A DNA stretch of 56,088 nt from Desulfovibrio piger ATCC 29098 (lineage in GTDB: Bacteria; Desulfobacterota; Desulfovibrionia; Desulfovibrionales; Desulfovibrionaceae): the NCBI RefSeq assembly GCF_000156375.1, contig NZ_DS996351.1:326913-383000 (forward strand), given 5' to 3'. Numbering within the stretch: the first letter of the stretch is position 1; each line of letters starts with the position of its first letter. The notes under the pieces were generated by a model. It was not told the DNA's origin. It saw only the letters and a list, made by a program, of their open reading frames with translations, and searched no databases. Of this stretch, positions 25,395 through 33,316 are shown in pieces. Both the position numbers and the translations under genes were made by a program.

Positions 25395-26027
25395 CTACGG
25401 GAGGCGCGGCGGCAGCATGCGGACGGCGTGGGCCGCGATGGCTTTGAGCTCGGACTGGAAGAGCCCGTCCCGGGCCTGCAGGGACAGGCCTTCGAGCAGG
25501 GTGTTCAGCGCACCGGCCAGGGCCGGGACATCGGTATCCGGGGGGATCTGTTTGTCGTTGATGGCCCGGCGGAGCCTTTCGGCAAACATCTGCTTGGTGG
25601 CCAGACGGAGCTGGCGGACGGTCTCGATGATCTCTTTCTCGTCCGCCGCGATGTTGACGGCCGCCAGGACCACCATGCAGCCGCAGGGCGTTTCCGGGGA
25701 AAGCAGGATCTGCGCGGCTTCCTGGAAAAAATCCTCGACCGCCGCATAGATGTCGGGGGCGGCCAGAAAGCGTTGGGCCGGGGCCTCCCAGTAAGTCTGC
25801 TCGTAATGGCGCAGGGCTTCCAGAAAGAGCGTGGCCTTGTTGCCGAACGTGGCGTAGAGGCTGGGGGGATTGATCTTCATGGCCTTGCACAGGGATGCCA
25901 CAGAGGCCGGGGCGTAGCCCTGCTGCCAAAAGACCTCCAGCGCACGGTGCAGGGCCAGGCCCCGGTCGAAGGTACGCGGGCGGCCTTTGCCGCGCGCTGC
26001 GGCATCAGAGGTACGGTTTGTCGGCAT
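25395..26027 (-). CDS. TetR/AcrR family transcriptional regulator
   Basis: A 210-residue regulator. The N-terminal helix-turn-helix is GYAPASVASLCKAMKINPPSLYATFGNKATLF (residues about 40-70), a clear TetR pattern. The rest is an all-helical ligand domain with LLSPETPCGCMVVLAA, typical of the AcrR/YxaF group. It should repress its own gene and the downstream oxidoreductase until a small molecule binds. The start at 26027 (MPTNRTSDAA) follows AAAGGA; an in-frame ATG at 26033 sits too close to it. A copy of the shared 22-base element lies 94 bases upstream. Confidence 0.9.
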   Translation of the reverse strand: MPTNRTSDAAARGKGRPRTFDRGLALHRALEVFWQQGYAPASVASLCKAMKINPPSLYATFGNKATLFLEALRHYEQTYWEAPAQRFLAAPDIYAAVEDFFQEAAQILLSPETPCGCMVVLAAVNIAADEKEIIETVRQLRLATKQMFAERLRRAINDKQIPPDTDVPALAGALNTLLEGLSLQARDGLFQSELKAIAAHAVRMLPPRLP

Positions 26028-26120
26028 GAGCATTCCTTTGCTTGGTTGTCTGGGATGATGTGTAGGCCAGGGGGCAAAAAAATTCAAATGCTCTTTCCGG
26101 ACAAGGCAAGCGGCGGGGAA

Positions 26121-26142
26121 ATATTTTTATAATTTACACTAA
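26121..26142 (-). promoter_or_regulatory. Probable TetR operator, copy 2 (tetR promoter)
   Basis: On the plus strand it reads ATATTTTT, A, TAAT, TTA, CACTAA, 18/22 identical to copy 1. It lies in the only AT-rich part of the tetR upstream region and contains TATAAA on the minus strand, a good -10 box. This implies autorepression. Confidence 0.55.
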
Positions 26143-26205
26143 ACAAATAAGCCGCAAAATTGTTCACGACGGATGGATGCCCCTGCGGCCCCACGGCACA
26201 CCGCC

Positions 26206-27189
26206 TTACGGCAGCAGACTTTCCCGCATTTCGGGCTGCTGCTGGCGGCAGCGCTGGAGGTTGGCGCGCACCGCCTGCTCCGAACGGTTGGCGTAGCAAT
26301 AGACGCAGGAGTGCGGGCAGCTGTCATAGGCGCCGATATCCTTGCTGGGGATGCAGCCGCAGGCCGTGCGTTGGCCCGTATCCTTGGGGGCGTTGGCGGC
26401 TGTCGCCATGCCGGGCAGCAGGGAGAGCTGCCGGCGGGGTGCCAGCTCCGCCTGTACCAGTGCATCCTGCGGGCAAAGGCGGCGGATGAGGACATCATCG
26501 ATACATTTGTTTTTATGGATGCCCAGGGCGCTCAGGTCGATGCCTTCGGCGCAGGTGGCCAGCTCCAGCCGGTGCGGCCAGCCGGCGTTCAGGGACGCGA
26601 TGCCCCGGGCTAGTTCCCGCATCTCGTCCACCGTGGGCGCGCGGTAGGCCGGATCGAGCCTGTGTAGGGCAGCGGCGGTCTTGCGGTACATGTCCACGAA
26701 GCTGAAGACGAGCTTTTCCGTATAGGGGGAAAGCTCCCGCCCCAGCCGGTCGAGGCGTTCCAGCAGCGAATCCGTACTCAGGCGGCCGCCCACGATGAGA
26801 GGATCGTAACGCCAGATGAGCCGCTGCGGGCCGATGGCGTCCGCCAGCCGCTTGAACGTCTCCAGACGGCGGCACAGGGAGGGCAGGCCGGGCTCCAGCC
26901 CCTCGGCCTCGTAGGCATTGAGGGTGTACTGGAAGTAGAATTGCCGCCCTGTGGCCGCGATCTCCGCCAGATGCGGCAAGAAGGGCGCGGGATGCTTGCT
27001 CCAGAAGACGAAGACGCGCGTGCGGGCAAAGGAGATGAGGCTCTCTTGCCGGCTGTTGAAGGGATTGCGCCGACGGCAAAAGCCCGCCCGCAGCCGGGCC
27101 ATGAACCACTCCCCGTGGAAGGCGGGGATGTCCGTGGCACGGCTGGCGGAGATGACGAGGGGGGAGTGGGAGGAGATGGATGGCGGCAT
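26206..27189 (-). CDS. DUF1848 family protein, cysteine-rich C-terminus
   Basis: A 327-residue protein of the DUF1848 family, related to radical-SAM-like (beta-alpha) barrels. The N-terminus VISASRATDIPAFHGEWF and the segment VFWSKHPAPFLPHL are typical. The C-terminus has CGCIPSKDIGAYDSCPHSC and then VYCYAN, whose cysteines probably bind an iron-sulfur cluster. The biochemical function is unknown; some authors place it near DNA or nucleotide repair because of similarity to spore photoproduct lyase-like proteins. The ATG at 27189 has no strong ribosome-binding site. It is followed downstream by tetR in the same direction, but the AT-rich tetR promoter between them suggests separate units. Confidence 0.75.
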   Translation of the reverse strand: MPPSISSHSPLVISASRATDIPAFHGEWFMARLRAGFCRRRNPFNSRQESLISFARTRVFVFWSKHPAPFLPHLAEIAATGRQFYFQYTLNAYEAEGLEPGLPSLCRRLETFKRLADAIGPQRLIWRYDPLIVGGRLSTDSLLERLDRLGRELSPYTEKLVFSFVDMYRKTAAALHRLDPAYRAPTVDEMRELARGIASLNAGWPHRLELATCAEGIDLSALGIHKNKCIDDVLIRRLCPQDALVQAELAPRRQLSLLPGMATAANAPKDTGQRTACGCIPSKDIGAYDSCPHSCVYCYANRSEQAVRANLQRCRQQQPEMRESLLP

Positions 27190-27282
27190 GATAATGTTCA
27201 GCGCAGTGTTGCTTCCTTGTTGGAGGCATTCGGCCTGTACGCTGAGGAGGCCGGCCTTGGTCCGTGGATCGTCCCAGATACG

Positions 27283-27312
27283 AAAAAAGCCCTTACGATT
27301 CTTCGTAAGGGC
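27283..27312 (-). terminator. Terminator of the tRNA-Gln/tRNA-Glu transcript
   Basis: On the minus strand GCCCTTACG-AAGAAT-CGTAAGGGC is followed by TTTTTT, 11 bases after the encoded CCA end of tRNA-Glu. The stem is perfect over nine pairs. Confidence 0.92.
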
Positions 27313-27322
27313 ATGATTTCGT

Positions 27323-27399
27323 TGGCGTCCCCAAGGGGATTTGAACCCCTGTCGACGGCGTGAAAGGCCGTTGTCCTGGGCCGGCTAGACGATGGGGAC
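27323..27399 (-). tRNA. tRNA-Glu (anticodon TTC)
   Basis: The acceptor stem GTCCCCA / TGGGGAC is complete, with discriminator G and an encoded CCA. The D arm is ATCGTCTAGCC, the anticodon arm ACGGC-CTTTCAC-GCCGT with anticodon TTC, and the T arm AGGGG-TTCAAAT-CCCCT. It is the second gene of a two-tRNA transcript. Confidence 0.96.
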
Positions 27400-27416
27400 G
27401 CACTATGAAGTTGTGA

Positions 27417-27491
27417 TGGCTGGGCTGCAAGGACTCGAACCTTGATTAGCGGAGCCAGAATCCGCCGTCCTGCCAATTGAACGACAGCCCA
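27417..27491 (-). tRNA. tRNA-Gln (anticodon CTG)
   Basis: The acceptor stem TGGGCTG / CAGCCCA is complete, with discriminator G and an encoded CCA. The anticodon arm is GCGGA-TTCTGGC-TCCGC with anticodon CTG, and the T arm is AAGG-TTCGAGT-CCTT. It lies 17 bases upstream of tRNA-Glu in the same direction. Confidence 0.95.
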
Positions 27492-27503
27492 TCGCGAAAA
27501 TGG

Positions 27504-27532
27504 AACCTACGCAAAACCGGCCCTCTTGTCAA
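27504..27532 (-). promoter_or_regulatory. Promoter of the tRNA-Gln/tRNA-Glu transcript
   Basis: On the minus strand TTGACA and TAGGTT are spaced by 17 bases, and the -10 box ends 12 bases before tRNA-Gln. A very AT-rich stretch (27530-27615) upstream resembles an UP element, as expected of a stable RNA promoter. Confidence 0.75.
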
Positions 27533-27618
27533 ACAAAAAAATGAAAAAAGTAGATATTTTTTTGAATGAAAAAAAAGACAAATTATTTTGGCATGTTAAA
27601 ATCTTGATTTTGGGCATG

Positions 27619-27645
27619 AAAAAGGCCGTCCCGTTGGGGACGGCC
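27619..27645 (-). terminator. Terminator of pyk
   Basis: On the minus strand GGCCGTCCC-CAAC-GGGACGGCC is followed by TTTTT, 33 bases after the pyruvate kinase stop. The stem is perfect over nine pairs. Confidence 0.92.
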
Positions 27646-27678
27646 TTGAAGGTGGCAGATGATGCCGCTTGGTCAGCC

Positions 27679-29097
27679 TTATTTCCAGTAGATCTTGACC
27701 AGGTTGGTGCCGCGTGGGGTGGCCGTGGAGCCCTTGAGCTGGCCGGCGGTGATGACGGCGCAGTCATTGGGCAGGAAGTCCGGGCTGTTGTGGATGAAGT
27801 TCTCGGCGCGGCTCAGATGGCTGGGGTCGCTGGCCGGATCGGCGACGAACACGGGGTGCACGCCCCAGACGAAGTTCAGGGCCTTGATGGTCACGGGGTC
27901 GGGGGTCAGGGCATAGATGTCCTGGGGAGGACGGCGGCTGGAGACCTGACGGGCCGACGCACCGCTGAGGCTGTGGGAGACGATGGCCTTGGCGTGGGCC
28001 TTTTCGGCCAGCAGGCAGGCGGAGTACGCCAGGAATTCCGGGATGCCCTTGTTGGCGGACGGTTCTTCCAGCTTGCGGTCATCCACCAGCAGCTTTTCGG
28101 CCTCGTCGGTGATCTTGCGCATGTACTGCACGGTCTCCACCGGGAAGTTGCCCATGGCGGTCTCTTCGGAGAGCATCACACAGTCGGCGCCGTCCAGCAC
28201 GGCGTTGGCCACGTCCGTGGTCTCGGCGCGGGTGGGGGCGGGGCTGTTGACCATGGAGAGCAGCATCTGCGTGGCCACGATGACCGGCTTGGAGATGGCG
28301 TTGCAGGCGCGGATGATGCGCTTTTGCAGGGCGGGCAGCAGGGGCAGGGGGCATTCCACGCCCAGGTCGCCGCGCGCCACCATGATGACGTCGGTCTCCT
28401 TCAGGATCTCGTCCAGATTGTCCACGGCGTTCTGGCGCTCCAGCTTGACCACCACCGGCACGCGGCGGCCCGAGGCGGCGATGAGCTGTTTGGCTTCGCG
28501 CACGTCGTCGGCCGTCTGCACATAGGAGATGGCCACGGCATCCACGCCCAGGGCCAGGCCGTCGCTCAGGTCCTTTTTGTCCTTCTCGGTCAGGGCGCGC
28601 ACTTTGGTGGCCTTGCCGGGCAGGGCCAGGCCCTTGCGCGAGGTCACGAGACCGCTGTTGTTGGCTTCCAGCAGCACCAGGCCGTCGGGGCGGTTCTCCT
28701 GCACGGTGAACTGCAGGCCGCCGTCGGCCAGCACCATGCGGTCGCCGGGCTCCAGGGTCTCCAGGATCTCGGGATGGTCGAAGGGCAGGAAGGGCATCTC
28801 ATCGGTGCGCTGGTCGGAAAGGCCCAGCAGCAGCCGCATGCCCTTGGTGACCTGGATGGTCTTTTCCTGCACGACGCCCAGACGGATCTTGGGACCGGAC
28901 AGGTCCTGCATGATGGTGATGGGCTTGCCCAGCTCCTTTTCCACTTCACGGATGTCATTGATGATACGGACGAAATCCGCGGCCGAACCGTGGGAGAAGT
29001 TCAGGCGGAAGACGCTGACGCCCGCTTCGACGAGCTGACGCAGCTTTTCCTTGGAATTGGAAGCCGGGCCGATGGTGGCGACGATTTTGGTTCTCAT
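27679..29097 (-). CDS. pyk: Pyruvate kinase
   Basis: A 472-residue enzyme converting phosphoenolpyruvate and ADP to pyruvate and ATP. It begins MRTKIVATIGPASNSKEKL and has RLNFSHG (substrate and cation binding), the active-site strand VPVVVKLERQNAVDNLDEIL, MVARGDLGVE, and the conserved helix KPVIVATQMLLSM. The C-terminal allosteric domain is present and ends in the short sequence GTNLVKIYWK. The start at 29097 follows AAAGGAATAAAGAT; the frame continues 33 bases upstream without support. It runs opposite to the dcw cluster and has its own promoter and terminator. Confidence 0.95.
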   Translation of the reverse strand: MRTKIVATIGPASNSKEKLRQLVEAGVSVFRLNFSHGSAADFVRIINDIREVEKELGKPITIMQDLSGPKIRLGVVQEKTIQVTKGMRLLLGLSDQRTDEMPFLPFDHPEILETLEPGDRMVLADGGLQFTVQENRPDGLVLLEANNSGLVTSRKGLALPGKATKVRALTEKDKKDLSDGLALGVDAVAISYVQTADDVREAKQLIAASGRRVPVVVKLERQNAVDNLDEILKETDVIMVARGDLGVECPLPLLPALQKRIIRACNAISKPVIVATQMLLSMVNSPAPTRAETTDVANAVLDGADCVMLSEETAMGNFPVETVQYMRKITDEAEKLLVDDRKLEEPSANKGIPEFLAYSACLLAEKAHAKAIVSHSLSGASARQVSSRRPPQDIYALTPDPVTIKALNFVWGVHPVFVADPASDPSHLSRAENFIHNSPDFLPNDCAVITAGQLKGSTATPRGTNLVKIYWK

Positions 29098-29165
29098 ATC
29101 TTTATTCCTTTCATGCCCGTGCGGGGACACGGACTTTCTCTAATAAAGCTGTATGTCCAGAAGAA

Positions 29166-29194
29166 ACTATCCGGGCTTTCCAGCGGGTTGTCAA
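29166..29194 (-). promoter_or_regulatory. Promoter of pyk
   Basis: On the minus strand TTGACA and GATAGT are spaced by 17 bases, 69 bases upstream of the pyk start. Confidence 0.6.
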
Positions 29195-29305
29195 GCGGCA
29201 GGCGCGGCGGCAGCGGGCAGGGGCGTCCTGCGGCATGCCGAAGGCAGCCTATTGGAATGATTGGCAAATAAAATTATACGATTGTCACCGTCCCGTCATG
29301 TTCCC

Positions 29306-29335
29306 TTGACAGCGGGGGAAAGGGTGGGGCATAAG
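29306..29335 (+). promoter_or_regulatory. Promoter of the dcw cluster
   Basis: TTGACA (29306-29311), then 18 bases, then CATAAG (29330-29335), a fair sigma-70 promoter. Transcription would start inside the GTGG repeat array that follows, so MraZ bound there would block it. Confidence 0.6.
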
Positions 29336-29381
29336 TGGGAAAACGTGGTAAATAGTGGGCGACAGGTGGTAGGATCGGTGG
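29324..29381 (+). repeat. MraZ operator: six phased GTGG repeats
   Basis: GTGG occurs at 29324, 29335, 29345, 29355, 29366 and 29378, with steps of 11, 10, 10, 11 and 12 bases. Between them are AT-rich or mixed five- to eight-base spacers. This matches the known MraZ site of TGGG-type direct repeats with five-base spacers, one per helical turn. It lies between the promoter and the mraZ start, and the last copy contains the GTG start codon. Confidence 0.75.
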
Positions 29382-29824
29382 CAAATCTGTTTATCCAGAG
29401 CGCATATCGCAATCTTGACGCCAAGGGCCGTCTGCTGCTGCCGCCAGAGTACAGGGATGCCCTGCTGGCCGCCGGGGATGGTTCCTTCTGGCTGACCATA
29501 GGTCTGTACGGAGGCCTCAAGGCCTACATGCCTGCGGATTGGGAAGCCATCGTCGAAAAGCTGAACAGCGTCCCCCTCCCTTCCATGAAGCTTTCCCACG
29601 TCAAAACGAAGTTGCTCGGTCTTGCGCAGCGGATGGTCCCCGATGCGCAGGGCCGCATACGTATCCCGCAGCCCCTGATGCGTGCCGCCGGTCTGGAAAA
29701 GGACGTGGTACTGGTGGGCATGGCGGACAAGTTCGAGATCTGGGATCAGGCCCGCTTCGATGCCCTGCTGGTGGAAGACGTCAGCGATGAAGTGGCGGCC
29801 TGTCATCTTGATATAGCTCTTTAG
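29378..29824 (+). CDS. mraZ: Transcriptional regulator MraZ
   Basis: A 148-residue protein with two SpoVT-AbrB-like MraZ domains, each with the family core: RNLDAKGRLLLPPEYRD and then MVPDAQGRIRIPQPLMR. It binds direct repeats upstream of its own gene and controls the dcw cluster. The GTG at 29378 (reading MANLFIQSAYRNLD) is chosen because MraZ proteins begin with a short strand two or three residues before this point, and AGGA lies just before it. An ATG-like start further upstream (29261) would place promoter and operator inside the gene. The stop is eight bases before rsmH. Confidence 0.88.
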   Translation: MANLFIQSAYRNLDAKGRLLLPPEYRDALLAAGDGSFWLTIGLYGGLKAYMPADWEAIVEKLNSVPLPSMKLSHVKTKLLGLAQRMVPDAQGRIRIPQPLMRAAGLEKDVVLVGMADKFEIWDQARFDALLVEDVSDEVAACHLDIAL

Positions 29825-29832
29825 AGGTAAGC

Positions 29833-30837
29833 ATGACCATGCAGCAGCAGGGACAGGAACGAAATGCGGCTGATCTGCACATCCCTGTCCTGATGAAGGA
29901 AACCCTTGCGGCCCTGCAGCCCGTGCTGGATGCCGGAAGGGATCGCCCCGTGCGCATCCTGGACGGCACGCTCGGCATGGCCGGGCACAGTTGCGCCATG
30001 TTGCAGGCGGCCCCCATGGCGGAGCTCTGCGCCCTGGACCGGGACGAAGAAGCCCTGGAACTGGCCCGGCGCCGGCTGGAACCTTTTGGTGATCGCGTCC
30101 ATACCTACCATTGCCGCTACAGCCAGTTCGAGGAAGCCCTCGACGATTTGGGCTGGGAGAAGGTCGATGCCGTGCTGCTGGATATCGGCGTCTCCTCTTT
30201 GCAGCTGGACGAGGCGGAACGCGGCTTCAGCTTTTACGGGGACGGGCCTCTGGACATGCGCATGGACCAGCATTCCGGCGCGCCTTCGGCCTGGCACTGG
30301 GTCAATCGCGAGAATTTCGACCGCCTCAAGGAATGCATCGCCACTCTGGGCGAGGAGCCGCAGGCCGGGCGCATAGCCCGGGCCATCGTGGATGCTCGCC
30401 AGAAAAGCCCCATCGATACCACCGCCCAGCTGGCGGCCCTGGTGGAGAAGGCCTATCCGCCCGCGTGGCGCGCCAAGGCCCGCCGCCATCCTGCCACGCG
30501 CACATTCCAGGCCCTGCGCATGGCCGTCAACGACGAGCTGGGCGAACTGCGCCGCTTTCTCGATGCCATCCTGGGCCGTCTGTCCCTGGGCGGCCGTCTG
30601 TCAGTCATTTCCTTCCATTCCCTGGAAGACCGCATGGTCAAGCAGACCATGCGCTACTGGGCCGAGGGCTGCCGTTGCCCCCGGCATGTGCCGGTGTGCG
30701 TGTGCCACCATGTGCCGGAAGTCGAGATCCTGTACAAAAAGCCCGTACAGGCCGACGATGACGAGCTGGCCGTCAATCCGCGTGCCAGCAGCGCCAAACT
30801 GCGGGCCGTGGAGAAAATAGCCGAGGCCGTTTCATGA
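29833..30837 (+). CDS. rsmH: 16S rRNA (cytosine1402-N4)-methyltransferase RsmH
   Basis: A 334-residue SAM-dependent methyltransferase acting on C1402 of 16S rRNA at the ribosomal decoding site. It has HIPVLMKETL at the N-terminus, the SAM motif ILDGTLGMAGHS, the family motif LDIGVSSLQLDEAERGFSF, LDMRMD, and the C-terminal SVISFHSLEDRMVKQ. Length is normal. The start at 29833 follows GAGGTAAGC; a second ATG two codons later is possible. It overlaps ftsL by four bases (ATGA). Confidence 0.95.
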   Translation: MTMQQQGQERNAADLHIPVLMKETLAALQPVLDAGRDRPVRILDGTLGMAGHSCAMLQAAPMAELCALDRDEEALELARRRLEPFGDRVHTYHCRYSQFEEALDDLGWEKVDAVLLDIGVSSLQLDEAERGFSFYGDGPLDMRMDQHSGAPSAWHWVNRENFDRLKECIATLGEEPQAGRIARAIVDARQKSPIDTTAQLAALVEKAYPPAWRAKARRHPATRTFQALRMAVNDELGELRRFLDAILGRLSLGGRLSVISFHSLEDRMVKQTMRYWAEGCRCPRHVPVCVCHHVPEVEILYKKPVQADDDELAVNPRASSAKLRAVEKIAEAVS

Positions 30838-31154
30838 AGAAGCTGTCGGTCGGGCTGCCGTTCCGCGGACAGGGCAAAGTCCAGACCAAAAGCTGGCTGC
30901 TCCTGCTGGCGCTGGGACTGCTGACCTGCATGACCATGTGTCTGATCCTGGTCTGGAGCAATATCGAGCGCATCGATACCACCTACTTCATCAATATCGC
31001 CCAGAACAAGTTGCAGGAACGCAAGGCCCTGCGCGCCAAGCTGGAAGTGGAGCGGGAGCGTCTTCTTTCCCCGTACGAGCTGCGCCGCAAGGCGGAGGAG
31101 ATCGGCATGAAGGAGCCGAAGCCGGGGCAGGTCCGGCGTATGGAAGCGCACTAG
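30834..31154 (+). CDS. ftsL: Cell division protein FtsL-like
   Basis: A 106-residue bitopic membrane protein. A short basic cytoplasmic tail (to about residue 22) is followed by one membrane helix (SWLLLLALGLLTCMTMCLIL) and a periplasmic coiled-coil segment rich in Lys, Glu and Leu (NKLQERKALRAKLEVERERL). Its place between rsmH and ftsI, its size and its topology identify it as FtsL, part of the FtsQLB divisome complex. The sequence itself is weakly conserved, as usual. The start overlaps the rsmH stop. Confidence 0.82.
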   Translation: MKKLSVGLPFRGQGKVQTKSWLLLLALGLLTCMTMCLILVWSNIERIDTTYFINIAQNKLQERKALRAKLEVERERLLSPYELRRKAEEIGMKEPKPGQVRRMEAH

Positions 31155-31181
31155 CCGGCAAGCATCACAAGCGGGGGACGC

Positions 31182-33314
31182 ATGTTCAAATTCTCATCCG
31201 ATACCGGAGACAAGAAACGTCGTCCGGGCCGTACCGTATCGCGTACCGTACGCAGCGGTGGGGCCCGGCGTGTTTCTGTTGCGCCCAAGAACAGGGGGCT
31301 GAGCTGGGTCGACAGGGTGGACTGGGCCAAGGCCCGCATCGCCGCTGTCGTAGCCATATTCTGCGTCCTGTGGCTGGGCCTGTGGGGCCGTGCCTGGTAT
31401 CTGCAGATGATCGAGGGCCCGCGTCTGGCCGACAAGGCCCGCCGCCAGCATATGGCCACGGAGCTGGTCACCGGCAAGCGCGGCATGATCATGGACCGCA
31501 ACGGGCAGGTGCTGGCCCGCAGCGTGGAGGCCCGTTCCGTCTATGCCCGGCCGCAGGAGATCCAGGATTTCCTGACCATGGCCAACACCCTGGGGCCCAT
31601 CCTCGGCATCGAGCCGCAAAAGCTCTATGACGAGCTTTCCAAGACCAAACGCCGTTTCGTCTGGGTGCGCCGCAAGGTGGACGATTACACCGCCGAGGCC
31701 GTGCGCAAGGCGGGCCTGCCCGGCATAGGCCTTTCCAAGGAATACGACCGCGTCTATCCCTTCAAGCATCTGGCCGGGCAGCTGCTCGGCTTCGTGGGCG
31801 TGGACGACAAGGGCCTGGAAGGCCTGGAACGTTCGCTGGACGACCGTCTTGCGGGCACGCCCACCCGCATGGTGGTGCAGCGCGACGCCATGGGCCGCCG
31901 TTTTTACCTGCATGAAGAAGGCAAGGACGAGCTCCGCGGCGAGGATCTGATGCTGACCCTGGACGTGCAGTTGCAGTTCATCGCCGAAGAGGCCGTGGCC
32001 CGTGCCGCCCGGGATTTCGATGCCCGCTGGAGCGGGGCCCTGGTGGTGGACGTGCCTAGCGGCGACATCCTGGCCTGGGCGCAGTATCCCTTCTTCAATC
32101 CCAATACCTACCGGCAGTCCAGCCCCATGATCTACCGCAACCGGCTGGCCTCCGACGCTCTGGAACCCGGGTCTACCTTCAAGCCCTTCGTCATGGCTTC
32201 GGCCCTGCAGGAGCGCAAGATCAACCGCAATACGGCCATCGACTGCGAGAACGGCAAGTGGGAGATCAAGAAGGTGACCATCCGCGACACCTCGCGGCAG
32301 GGCGTGCTGCCCGCGCACAAGGTGTTGCGCTATTCCTCCAACATCGGCATGGCCAAGATCGGTCTGGAGCTGGGTTCGCCCACGCTCTACAAGTACCTGC
32401 GCGCCCTCGGTTTCGGCGAGAGCACCTGCGTGCCCGTGGCCGACAGCCGGGGCATCCTGCGCCAGCCCCGTTCCTGGAGCGAGGCCGACCTCATGTCCGC
32501 TTCCTTCGGGCAGAGCGTGTCCGTCACGGCCCTGCAGATGGCGCAGGGCTACTTGACCCTGCTCAACAACGGGGTCTACAAGCCGCTGCGCCTGCTGCGC
32601 GAGCAGGTCAATGTGGAACAGCGTTACGAACGCATTTTTTCCGAGCGTGTCTGCCGTGAAGTCATGGGCATGATGCGCGACGTGGTGGAAGAAAAGGACG
32701 GCACCGGCAAGCGGGCCCGCATCGAAGGGGTGGAAGTGGCCGGCAAGACCGGTACCGCCCAGAAGGCCGACCACAAGGCGGGCTCCTACGGCGCCAAGCG
32801 TCTGGCCTCCTTCGTGGGCTTTTTGCCCGCCGACAATCCCCGCTATCTGATCGTGGTCCTGGTGGACGAACCCACCAAGAACCAGTATGGGGGCGTGGTG
32901 GCCGCGCCCGTGTTCCGCGAGATCGCCTCGCGCGCCATCACCTACAGCGGCGCCATCGTGCCTGATGCCACCAGTCAGGCGGAAAAGGACGACAAGCCGG
33001 ACAAGGACAAGGGCCGTCAGCGCGGCCTCAAGCTTTCGCGGTTGGACGTGCCCTTCCTGGCCAAGGAAGACGTTCAGACCAGCCGTCCGGCGTCCATGCA
33101 GCAGCCCGGCCATCTGGCCAAGGCCTCCAGCCGGGTCCCCGACGTCAAGGGCAAGACGGTGCGCAACGCCGTGGAACTTTTCGCCCGCGCCGGGATCGTG
33201 CCGGAACTCAAGGGGACCGGCACGCGCGTGGTCAGGCAGAGCCCGCCGCCGGGCACGGCCTGGCCCAAGGAAGGAGAAAACGTCACTTACATTCTGTGGC
33301 TCTCGGAGAGGTAA
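31182..33314 (+). CDS. ftsI: Peptidoglycan transpeptidase FtsI (PBP3-type) with C-terminal PASTA domain
   Basis: A 710-residue class B penicillin-binding protein of the divisome. A basic N-terminal tail, one membrane helix (about residues 48-68, VVAIFCVLWLGLWGRAW), the non-catalytic dimerisation domain (about 75-270) and the transpeptidase domain follow. The active-site motifs are S331-TFK, YSSN (near 387) and K522-TGT. The C-terminal part (about 640-708, RVPDVKGKTVRNAVELF) is a PASTA domain, more usual in Gram-positive SpoVD/PBP2x, but found in Desulfovibrio-type FtsI. A Lys/Asp-rich linker (DDKPDKDKGR) precedes it. It cross-links septal peptidoglycan with FtsW. It starts 27 bases after ftsL. 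Confidence 0.93.
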   Translation: MFKFSSDTGDKKRRPGRTVSRTVRSGGARRVSVAPKNRGLSWVDRVDWAKARIAAVVAIFCVLWLGLWGRAWYLQMIEGPRLADKARRQHMATELVTGKRGMIMDRNGQVLARSVEARSVYARPQEIQDFLTMANTLGPILGIEPQKLYDELSKTKRRFVWVRRKVDDYTAEAVRKAGLPGIGLSKEYDRVYPFKHLAGQLLGFVGVDDKGLEGLERSLDDRLAGTPTRMVVQRDAMGRRFYLHEEGKDELRGEDLMLTLDVQLQFIAEEAVARAARDFDARWSGALVVDVPSGDILAWAQYPFFNPNTYRQSSPMIYRNRLASDALEPGSTFKPFVMASALQERKINRNTAIDCENGKWEIKKVTIRDTSRQGVLPAHKVLRYSSNIGMAKIGLELGSPTLYKYLRALGFGESTCVPVADSRGILRQPRSWSEADLMSASFGQSVSVTALQMAQGYLTLLNNGVYKPLRLLREQVNVEQRYERIFSERVCREVMGMMRDVVEEKDGTGKRARIEGVEVAGKTGTAQKADHKAGSYGAKRLASFVGFLPADNPRYLIVVLVDEPTKNQYGGVVAAPVFREIASRAITYSGAIVPDATSQAEKDDKPDKDKGRQRGLKLSRLDVPFLAKEDVQTSRPASMQQPGHLAKASSRVPDVKGKTVRNAVELFARAGIVPELKGTGTRVVRQSPPPGTAWPKEGENVTYILWLSER

Positions 33315-33316
33315 CC

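Noticed and set aside
27323..27620. tRNA genes as the insertion site of a mobile element
   Set aside because: The neighbouring AT-rich stretch is under 100 bases and fits a tRNA promoter. No integrase or duplicated tRNA 3' end is visible.
29324..29381. CRISPR-like repeat array
   Set aside because: The repeated unit is only four bases with spacers of six to eight. It fits an MraZ operator. No CRISPR array or cas gene is present in the window.
31194..33113. Long minus-strand open frame opposite ftsI (639 codons)
   Set aside because: FtsI has all its motifs on the plus strand. The opposite frame is His/Gly-rich and has no ribosome-binding site.
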